A stretch of 64,000 nt of DNA from Isoetes taiwanensis (lineage: Eukaryota > Streptophyta > Lycopodiopsida > Isoetales > Isoetaceae). This document shows, one piece after another, positions 55,962 through 64,000 of this stretch. Where the stretch lies: NCBI GenBank assembly GCA_021234155.1, contig JAJEKV010000023.1:2906557-2970556 (forward strand). Direction: 5' to 3'. A program made the translations under genes and the position numbers. The number at the start of each line of letters is the position of its first letter. The first letter of the stretch is position 1. Below the pieces are notes generated by a model that worked only from the letters and a program-made list of their open reading frames with translations, did not search any database and was not told the origin of the DNA.

Positions 55962-57289
55962 TTATATCTGCTCCGCATCCTTGCAAGTTTCTCTATTTTT
56001 CTGTTTTCGTTCCAGCTTCAATTTATACATCTCTTGTCTCTCTCTTTCCAATATACCTTGCCGAAAAACCTTGCCAGTTTGTGGCCATAACCATCTCTCA
56101 TTTGAGCAGTCAGCATCTGCTTTCTCTGCCATATCTTCATCCATACCCTTCAAAATGTTGATGCCAAACCATTTTATCCATATGTGACCGCGTCGAGTTC
56201 TTAATGGGTGTTGCTCATTTGTCAAACCTGTATTTGGATCGATAAGAATTAATTTTCCGGCGCTGTGATAAGCCCAAATGTTTGCTAAGATGCCCAAAAG
56301 TCTGCAATAAGAGTGTTGAGTCTGAAATACCAATAATAATGTTATATAACAACCGATATGAAGTCTAAATGTCACAACTTTTATTCAAAGAAAAAGGTGC
56401 TTAGTATCCCACTTAGGTATGCTCTACAATATATCGTTTACCTCTAAAGTAGAACTTGCCAAAAGGCATCTTCCATTGTCATGATGCTCGCGATAATAAA
56501 GGGCATCCAAGGCATCAATAAACATCCTCAAAGGTCAAAAGTGTAGGTATCTTTATCTAATGTGTAAGAAGAAAACTTGGAAGATTTTGCTTGTGGAAAT
56601 ATCTTGAAAGAGAACAAATTCCATAAAGGAGGAAGTAGGCATAACCCAGCAATGCACACTGGACCAACTATAACCTCTAGAGGGCATAAAGGGCAGTTCT
56701 TCCCAGCTATCAGGCAAGTCGTACATTTCTATAAAAGCTTCCAGAAAGATGGACCTGTGAAATTACTACAGTTTTTTACATCCCCAATTGGCTGGCAATT
56801 AACATGGGTCCACACCCAAGATAATACAGGATTTTCTAAAAAAAGCTTATGAACATCATTACCTGCAGTTTCCAACATTACGAGCATCATAAAATGACCA
56901 GAAAATGTCATCCTCACTTTCCCCATTATTGTCCATGTTGATAGGTGTCCAAAAATAAATAACATCCCCATCTCTCCCAGTTTTTAACAAGTCAACAAGA
57001 ACTTCTTCTGCTTTAACAGATAAAGCAACCTGTAAAACACACATTCAATAACAGCAGAAGTGATGGTGAGTAAAAAGATTGGATAACAAACGTAGCTTAC
57101 ATTTCTTCATGCTGCCAGTCATGGTTAAAAACCTATCCATGAATTTTTGTGCACACGGTCTAGACGATTCCCAATTGTTAAAAATGCTCCAAATTCACAA
57201 AAGGCGTGCCGGAAATATGAACTATTGACAAATGGAAGACGTACTGCAGCATCCACATCATCGAACTTGGGTCTCCTTCCTCTCGGAGA
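55962..57289 (-). pseudogene. C-terminal exons of a plant family-1 glycosyltransferase-like gene
   Basis: Four minus-strand exons match the C-terminal region of the plant GT4/'UDP-glycosyltransferase superfamily' proteins typified by Arabidopsis At5g04480/At4g01210. Exons: 57289-57133 (RRPKFDDVDAAVRLPFVN, GAFLTIGNRLDRVHKNSW), 57029-56863 (GDVIYFWTPINM, DIFWSFYDARNVGNCR), about 56526-56442 (RMFIDALDALYYREHHDNGR) and 56321-55962 (YCRLLGILANIWAYHSAGKL, NEQHPLRTRRGHIWIKWF, GMDEDMAEKADAD, ERWLWPQTG, ERERQEMYKLK). All use GT-AG borders and join in phase. The catalytic glycosyltransferase domain expected upstream is not found, so this is a partial gene or an internally deleted copy. Confidence 0.75.
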
Positions 57290-58632
57290 CTGCAAATCAG
57301 AATGCCAACAGATTATTACTTTCTTTCGCTGAGGGCCTACATTGATAATGATTTCTAAAGGTATGCTATCAGCTACAACATGCCACTCTTATGTTATGAA
57401 TGGCATAGCAAAATCACAACTATCTTCAATCAAGATCGTATTTTCAGCTCCCAGTCAATGTAGTTTATATCTGATACCCCAACAAGTTGATGAGGCAAAT
57501 ATTAAGGTAGTGTAGTGACAAACGCGGTTTTATAACAAAAGTCTAGGTTGTGCAACTCATCACTGTATTTTATATCTAATACCCCAAACCTAACGAGGCA
57601 CACATTAAGGTAACCTAGTGATGAATGCAGTTTTATAACACGCGTGCATGCATGTTTATGTGCGACTGTCAGCGTAGTTTATATCCAATACCCAACAAAT
57701 TGATGCAGCAAAGATGGCATCACATGGAAAATCTATGCCAGTTTCTGGGATTTGACAAATAAATGTCAGCTTTTTATAACTAGATGAGTCTTGCTTCATA
57801 TTTTCTATAGAGAGCGTGTATCTCTATCCACATTTTCCATAGAGAGCGTGTATCTTTTTCCAGACTAAGGCAAAACTGGGTTTTTGATATCTGATCCAAA
57901 AGTGAACTTAGACATGAGGATAATGCACACAGAAGGACCAAAAAGTTCTTATGATCCAATTTCTGCACTAATGTTCTACACCCTATAAAAACAAGGGGCA
58001 TGTTGATGTTTTTGAGAACAAATGTAGTAAAGTGCACTGTGTTTATAACATGTATACAATCCTTCAAATAGTCCTTCAAATATGTGGGCCAATATCGATA
58101 ACAACATAAACTAAACCTGTAATTTAGGTTTAACAATGTGTGTAGAAGACAATTACCAAGCTAAGGCCACGATAAAGGAGATTGTTTTGATGTAAAAATG
58201 GCCAGCACCAGGTCCAAGATATGGCTCGTATATACATAAGGGCCGGCCCGTGCACTATAGCTCATCATCATCTCTTCCATGAAACTCGATTTTCTCTTTC
58301 TCAGCCCTTTTCACTCCACGATGAACATCTTCAAAATTTCCTTGTAGTTGTCCCTTTCTTTCCTCTAGCTACAAAGTGCAAAAAGCTTGTAGCTTTATTG
58401 ACTGCAACATTATAAAATAAAAATAGACAAACTGATAATCATCAGACCGTACAAATAGAAATCGAACAGAACGCTGCCCATTATTCTGCATCGTTATGCA
58501 CAACTACGATTGCCCAGAGATGTGAATGCAAAATCAAAATCGCTAAGCGGAAATCAAAATCTCGAACCCTAGCTACTAGCAAAACCATGGGATTATTGTG
58601 TCATAAATCTTCTCTGGGTTGGCAATTCTTAC
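57290..58632. other. No recognisable exon between the two parts of the glycosyltransferase-like gene
   Basis: If one gene spans this, it is an intron of about 1.34 kb. It contains repeated words (AGTTTATATC.GATACCC.AACAA and GAGCGTGTATCT, twice each near 57460-57700 and 57810-57850) but no glycosyltransferase motif that I can see on the minus strand. Confidence 0.45.
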
Positions 58633-58828
58633 CACAAAACTTTGAGGAATTTGAGATTAGTTTTAGAAAATCCTGCCGACGGAGGTCCATGCAAAAAGTT
58701 AAAAAGAAAAACACAAAGATGATGAGTAGCCAGAATGCTGTTCGGAGAAGCCAGCGCATAAGCAGAGGAGGAAATCGGGATGGTCGGAGAAAGGGAAAAG
58801 TAATTTTCAAGGGCTTTCTAATTTCCAT
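58633..58828 (-). CDS. Signal-anchor first exon (type II membrane protein)
   Basis: From Met 58828 the frame reads MEIRKPLKITFPFLRPSRFP, then a ~20-residue hydrophobic helix (LLRTAFWLLIIFVFFFLTFC) and ends at a consensus donor (TTTGTG|GTAAGA, 58632). A short basic N-terminus followed by one membrane helix is typical of Golgi type II glycosyltransferases, which makes it the likely first exon of the gene whose C-terminal exons lie at 57.3-56.0 kb. The link is inferred from strand, order and topology only. Confidence 0.5.
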
Positions 58829-58945
58829 GGCCGTCCGATGCAAAATTAAGAGATCTAATTGTTGAGATGAAAATAAGCTGACGTGGCAGGAGACGTGGCA
58901 TAGCTAGAATTGTAGCAAAGTGTGCACCTCGGGTTAGGAACACTC

Positions 58946-58947
<2 letters not shown>

Positions 58948-58980
<33 letters not shown>
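58948..58980. repeat. A33 homopolymer (possible retroposon tail)
   Basis: An uninterrupted run of about 33 A after GGAACACTCCT. It could be the tail of a SINE or retrocopy inserted upstream of the signal-anchor exon, but no SINE A/B box was recognised. Confidence 0.6.
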
Positions 58981-58981
<1 letters not shown>

Positions 58982-59378
58982 ATCGTTGACAGTGTAAGCT
59001 TTGTGTTGTATGTAAATTCCTTGGGCATTCCACTTCTAGTTTGCAGGAAATAAAGCAGCAGAGCACGGTTCCACCTAAAAATGAAGAAACATCCTAGGAA
59101 TGAATTCTGGACAGTGGGTTGAGATTGCAAAAAGTAGTTATTGAAAATTTATCCTTAATGGATTAAGTCAATATGGGTGATAGGTTGATGAAGTAAATGA
59201 TATTGTTAATTGAAATCATCATGTGTGTTTGACAAGGCAGCATGTTTCTTGTTTAAGATAAGCAAAAAGCATAACTTGCTCAGTCAAGAAATAGCATGTA
59301 TGCCAGTTGCTTGACATTGCACATAGAATTGACATGTTTATTCTGTAAATCAACCAATTCTTACCAGAGGAGCTGAAA

Positions 59379-59462
59379 TTTGAGGAGTTGTTTACATCCA
59401 ATGAAGGGTATGTTATGCCATTTGAGGAGTTGTTTACATCCAATGAAGGGTATGTTATGCCA
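59379..59462. repeat. 42-bp perfect tandem duplication
   Basis: The unit TTTGAGGAGTTGTTTACATC... is repeated at 59379 and 59421, ending at 59462. No gene is affected. Confidence 0.9.
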
Positions 59463-59597
59463 GTGAGTCTTCTTAACCTATAGAACTGTTGTATGGGATT
59501 GGGATATCATACATGAGTATGCAATTGTTGTTGCTCACATGGGGCTCATATGCTATGCCGATGCCTATGCATTCAATCAAACAAGCGGCTCATGTCC

Positions 59598-60149
59598 TTT
59601 TTTTTTTTTTTTTTTTTGAACGACGACAATCTATTATCAAGGAACATCAAGATACATACAAGGGAGCTGTGACATGGGACTCAAAACCTAGAGGACGAGA
59701 TAGTCCACTAAGCAGAACCACCCATACACAGTACATAATCATAATCCTTGTGCCATCTTGAGGCGTTTAATGGCCTCATCACAATCAACATGTTCTACAA
59801 CATCGAGATGATCATCAACAGACATTAAGTTATAATGCCACTGAATAGGACGAGGTAGGATAGCCTCGTGAGATGGCATAACAGACTTCTTCCTCGTTGC
59901 CTTCTTCCAATTGACCTGTTGCCATGACTCTTTAGCGCACTGAAGATTAGGACCATCAGCCATAACAACCTCAGAAGCATGAGAAGCAGAAGCAACAACA
60001 GGGAGAGTGGTAGGAACTATAGCTGCAGATGACGGTGCTAAGGACGACACCATTGGAACTGTCCATAGTTTGCTCCAATGCCATATTCCTTCTTGCATTG
60101 AGATGGACACTAAAACGCAGCCAAGCTTATTATTAAAGAAGAATGACAT
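59598..60149 (-). mobile_element. Retroelement 3' end with A-tail and ORF remnant
   Basis: On the minus strand an open frame (60149-59739) reads CAKESWQQVNWKKATRKK and HLDVVEHVDCDEAIKRLKMA. After about 120 bp of 3'-UTR-like DNA it ends in TTGTCGTCGTTC plus about 19 A (plus-strand T-run at 59598-59617). The GTTC-A(n) ending is common for plant LINE 3' termini. No RT motif is present, so this is a 5'-truncated or non-autonomous copy. The protein was not identified. Confidence 0.4.
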
Positions 60150-61665
60150 AAATTATTTGTGTTGAATTAGCATGTCTAGCATGCCAGAATTAGTTAGTAA
60201 GTAAATAAAAAAGAAAATGCTAACTACTACACCAGTCATAGTTTTAACCTTCAGGAAAAATTTCCACTAGAAACAAATATAAGGGCTTTGCATGCCCAAA
60301 CCTATACCACAGTAATCAGATTCCATAGATGTTTGGTTTAAAGAACTTATTCAGCAAGCTTTACTTTAGTGTAAGCACATATGTACCCTCGCCATTTCTT
60401 CTGATGGTTGACAACACTCAATCACAATGTCCAGAATTAGATCTATAGCTGCTTCTGAAGGACTTTCACTGCAATTAGTAAATTCAACGGACTTGGGGAG
60501 GTTGCTTCACTTTTAGTAGTACTGGCCTTGGCTCCATTTGGATCTGTTGGCGAAATTTTGATACGATAAATCTGTTAAGAAAGCTGCAACTGCTTTAGCA
60601 ACTAAAAGCAACAATTCTCATAAGCTAAATTGCAACTGTAATGGTATAAAAGCGAAGATGAATTTTCACCTTAAATTAAGTGAAAGCTCCTCTTGCAAGA
60701 AGGCTCCTGAAAATGTCCTCCTCATTGCCAGTCGCCTTCTGTATCATCTGATTCTATCATGTCTCAGCATATCTTTTAAAGTGTACCTTAACCATATGAA
60801 AATGTAGCGACTTTCTGACAAACTTCAAAACAAAAGAATATCTTGAACATAATTTTAAGAAAATGTCTGCACTAACAGCAGTAGTTGCACTGTTGCACTG
60901 CTGTTACAAACTACACTAATCACATTGTTGTTATGCCTTCGATCACGTCCTTCCAATCAAAACCTCTATAAAGCACTGGTCCATCTGAAGAAGTACAAAT
61001 GGCATCAATCATGTCTCGAGCATGATCATAACAAAGCTTGCAACATGTATTTATTACAGCTTTCCCAGTCCATTGGCAGAATAATTTGAATTCAAAATCA
61101 AAATCCCACATTACTGAGAATGCCAAGCAATCCACACCCCATCTCTTAAGGGCACAAATCCTCACAGAGCAATCATGATAACATGAAATGAATATGTTGA
61201 ATTAAATATATGCTAGCGAATGTTGTTGAGCTTCTTATCAAGTGGCGTGTCTGGTATCACAAAATATAATACATCCGTAATATGTACACCTATTCACAGA
61301 GTCATCCTTCAACTTCCCAATTGACAATGCATCATTCAAGTCCTTTGCAGTTTAAACAGGCTAATTTAGCTGCTAGTTGCATCCCTGTAGAGTATTGTAC
61401 AAAAGCTTTCTTTCATACTTATATATGCACCTTCTTGTGTCTCATCTTCTCAACCAAAACCATCGCACCTTATACTGACATCTTTTAAAAAGTACATTAC
61501 TTTTTAGATCCAAATATAAAACTTAGCCAAGTAAACTGTTTAAAAGATACGGGAAAAATGTACTTACATCAGAATTTATTCATTTGATGAGAGATGGTGT
61601 TGGTGTCATCTGTCCCCCAATCAGAGCAACAAGTTCCAATAACTTGAGTGCTTTATACTTTCGAA
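60150..61665. other. Mostly non-coding; one short minus frame
   Basis: No recognised gene. The minus frame 61165-60920 (MRICALKRWGVDCLAFSVMW, then DHARDMIDAICTSSDGPVLY) has balanced composition and could be an exon. However, no family or splice partner was identified. Confidence 0.4.
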
Positions 61666-61667
61666 GA

Positions 61668-63153
61668 TTAGCTATACCAGATTATCGAGCTTATGCTCAT
61701 ATATCTTTCTTTCTTTATCCAATTTGCACTTAGATGTCCATTGAGTTGAACTTTTGTTTCACAGTGAGCACAGGTACATTCTTCAGTGGTATGATTACAC
61801 ATGTTGCAGCGCTTGCAGTGAGGAGGACCGTTGGTAGAATTACATTCGTTGGCAAGGTGGCCTTGATACTTGCAGATGTGACACCAAATTTGACTATGTT
61901 GAGGAGGAGCAGACTGATGAGGTTGTACTATATTCTGAGGAACCATGACAGGGGGCATGAAGGGAAGCTCCATGAGGGGAACACCATGGGAAGACATGTT
62001 GACGGAATGATTGACAACTCAATGCTTGATCCAACGTCTTCGGGCGCAAATACTCAGTCATGAGACGTATAGCAGGAGGAAGACCTTGTAGAAACCAAAC
62101 CAAGATCTGGCTCTGCGTGGGATATTCTTTAAGCTTGCTGATGGGAATATGAAGACGATCTGCAAAATCGCGGGCAGACTCTGTGGGTTGTTGTTGGAGA
62201 TCATTAAGCTGCCTAAGAAGCTGTTGATCGTCATCTATGGTACCATAATAAGAGAGAAAGGCAGTCTTCATCTCTTGCCAGTTTTGTTTTCAGTGACTTT
62301 TATTTGCCATGAGCCACTGATGAGGAGTGCCACGCAGCGTGGTGGAGAAAATATGGAACTTAAGTTGGGGCTGAGAATGGCCGTTCAAAATAGTCAAGGC
62401 TTCAAATTCTTCCATGTGAGCTTGAGCACTTTGATCAAGGAGCTTGCCCTTGGCATTCCTAAAAATTGGATATCTGAGCTTGAGATTGTGAACAGGGGAC
62501 TGGACTGAAACTTGCATGTAAAGTGGCGGAGCATAAATAGGAACATAATCTTGAGGCCCAGCCGTGGGCTGTGAACAAGGTAGTTGCGTGGGGACCATGT
62601 AACTGGAGGTCCTAAGAGAGGGGCGTCAGCGGGCATGGTGTCGTGGGTGCCGTCCTCATTGAGTTTGAGATCAGTTGAAAGGAGGGTGAAGACTGGAATT
62701 TGTGAACATGAGGAGGGCCAAAAGAGACCTGAGGATAGCCCATACCATGCTGAGGAGAAGATGGCTATGAAGGCAAGGGAGTATGGCCAGAAGGAATGTG
62801 AATGTAAGTGTTGTCTAGAGTTTGAAAATAATGCGGAGTGGGATGCACAGGGGTATGATGTGGTGATTGTGGTTGAGAACAATGTTTACAGGTAGGGGGA
62901 GACCCCGGCCTGGAACTAACACGAGGGGTAGGCGGTGCCGACTGAGCACGTGAGCGGACACAGCCTCCTTCAATGTCATAGTCAGGATTATACATTTCAT
63001 AGCAACGTCCCGGCGCTGATGGCGTTCCAATCTAGCCGCAGCTTGGCTGAGGAGCTCCTCTGGAGTGAAGGCACGAGCAGACACTTTGAGGGAAGAAAAG
63101 AGAACGAAGACTCGGCAGCGGCGACAGTGTTTAGGGTCTGGGTTCGGGATCAC
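61668..63153 (-). pseudogene. Ty3-type LTR retrotransposon gag, broken
   Basis: Minus-strand gag. The N-terminal part (63153 downward) contains FTPEELLSQAAARLERHQRR and a Pro/Ser/His-rich stretch with frame changes. The capsid-like core (62598-61894) reads KLRYPIFRNAKGKLLDQSAQ, HMEEFEALTILNGHSQPQLK, then after an in-frame TGA at 62290-62292 QEMKTAFLSYYGTIDDDQQL and ESARDFADRLHIPISKLKEY, typical Retrotrans_gag. A final frame (61997-61668) carries a CCHC zinc knuckle (CHICKYQGHLANEC) and a second Cys-rich motif. No protease, RT or integrase was found downstream, and no LTR was identified. Confidence 0.85.
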
Positions 63154-63344
63154 CTGCGAGACAGGCCTCTATGAGGACCCTTGAATCAAGCAGGGAAGTT
63201 CTAGCTGAGTGTCACGCAGGATTTTGCAAAGAGATCGAGAAGAAAAATAGCAAAGACTAAAGAAACAGTGTGCGCAAATAAGACTTTCTTGAATATAGAT
63301 CAGAATACAATGAACTCTCGTCAAGCGAGAGGAATAAAGCGACT

Positions 63345-63575
63345 AACATGCCACATTGACTCAAGCATGCCACGTGTGCTCCAAGATGCCAAGGTGGCTC
63401 AAACATGCCAAGGTGGCTCAAACATGCCAGGTGGGCTTCAACATGCCACCTAAGCTCCAACATGCCCCCCAAGCTCCAACATGCGAAGGTGCTCCAACAT
63501 GCCACCTGGACTCCAACATGCGACCTGGGCTTCAACATGCCAAGGTGGCTCAACCATGCCACCTAGGCTCCAACA
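63345..63575. repeat. 21-22 bp minisatellite (CTCCAACATGCCACCTGGG type)
   Basis: About eleven copies of an imperfect 21-22 bp unit with the core CAACATGCCA and either AAGGTGGCT or CCTGGGCTC. It is followed by (AC)n and (CT/CCCT)n microsatellites to about 63640. Frames through it (His/Cys/Met-rich peptides) are artefacts. Confidence 0.92.
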
Positions 63576-63655
63576 CACACACACACACATACTCTCTCTC
63601 TCTCTCTCCCTCCCTCCCTCCCTCCCTCTCCACACTCTCTCTTTGTATGGAGGGA

Positions 63656-63930
63656 GAGCCAGAGTGGGTAGAAATGCTAGATGACACTGAATTGGCGGAA
63701 ATTGGTTGGAGCAGGAAATCAGATGACAAAGTTCGGTGGCCCTCCCCTCAGGGGAATCATGTTCTAACATTTTGTAGCGGGTTAAACCTGGTTATTTATA
63801 ATGGCATTGACAGGTTTCCAGGATCAGGAGCACTTACATGCAGAGGGGCAAGTGTGGTGGATTGTGTCTTAGCTAAGCCCTCTTTTGTTCAGAACGCCAA
63901 CTGGATGACACGCCAGAAAAAATGACAGCT
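63656..63930 (+). pseudogene. LINE endonuclease fragment, same family as at 1.4-2.5 kb
   Basis: The plus frame reads LTFCSGLNLVIYNGIDRFPG and ASVVDCVLAKPSF. This aligns with LNFCSGLSLAIYNGTNRFPG and SVVDYFIASPAF of the minus-strand LINE at 1.9-1.7 kb. Upstream residues (WVEMLDDTELAEIGWSRKSD, DKVRWPSPQGNH) also correspond to its DDFELELSGWARKSLDMDKW region. Only the C-terminal half of the endonuclease is present; sequence after about 63910 does not continue the domain. Confidence 0.85.
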
Positions 63931-64000
63931 TAACATTCACATTATAAGAATGGCCCCACGGCCTAAATTCCGTGGGGGAAACATTTGCCGACGCGTGGAA

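Noticed and set aside
55958-56187. Two plus-strand frames over the glycosyltransferase C-terminal exon
   Set aside because: Antisense to a well-conserved exon; Ser/Leu-rich shadow translation.

Overview
The window looks like nuclear DNA of a land plant with a large, repeat-rich genome. The evidence is GT-AG introns, plant-type gene families, CCCTAAA-like motifs, and every major class of plant transposable element in decayed form. A fern or another large-genome vascular plant would fit, but nothing here fixes the species. No bacterial or organellar genes, rRNA, tRNA or CRISPR array were recognised.

Layout. 1-2.5 kb: decayed LINE (endonuclease plus reverse transcriptase, minus strand), followed by a minisatellite. 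2.9-7.7 kb: PIF/Harbinger-type region with a broken DDE transposase, an intact Myb/SANT-like ORF and a Ser-rich ORF, flanked on both sides by CT microsatellites and a shared direct repeat. 7.74-9.9 kb: a ~2.15 kb imperfect palindrome (foldback). 11.2-13.1 kb: MULE transposase relic with DDE, SWIM and zinc-knuckle segments. 13.63-14.48 kb: Tourist-like MITE with a TAA target duplication. 14.5-20.5 kb: AT-rich DNA without recognisable genes. 20.5-23.1 kb: a chain of same-strand, intron-bearing gene fragments (an unidentified exon pair, ORC5, an ILK-like kinase), which looks like captured gene pieces. 24 kb: Ty3-like gag fragment. 25.9-28.7 kb: an unassigned DDE-like transposon gene that appears to have lost its central catalytic block.

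29.8-30.2 kb: eight AAGGAATATTCCTT-type palindromes. 30.7-31.0 kb: a small broken ORF that starts like the histone H3 tail. 31.2-31.5 kb: a MITE. 31.9-37.3 kb: minus-strand ORFs including a Ulp1/C48-type protease, probably from another DNA transposon. 37.7-39.6 kb: GC-rich LTR-like and retroposed sequence. 40.0-41.3 kb: two exons of an unidentified basic protein.

Host genes. The best-preserved is a PB1-domain protein with long Pro/Val/Asn-rich repeats (45.55-48.34 kb, plus). Its promoter carries a G-box-containing MITE, and the gene has either a one-base frameshift or an 86-nt 'exitron'. Next come 13 or more exons of the meiotic crossover helicase MER3/HFM1 (49.3-54.7 kb, plus). This copy is clearly a pseudogene: it lacks motifs I-II and the motif VI exon, has a 14-bp frameshifting duplication, and is cut off by two abutting MITEs. 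On the minus strand (56.0-58.8 kb) lie the C-terminal exons and a candidate signal-anchor exon of a plant family-1 glycosyltransferase-like gene whose middle is missing. 59.6-63.9 kb: retroelement debris, a Ty3-type gag pseudogene, a 21-bp minisatellite, and a second endonuclease fragment of the same LINE family as at the left edge.

Overall this is an accessory, transposon-built region in which most genes are damaged. The PB1 gene is the one most likely to be functional.
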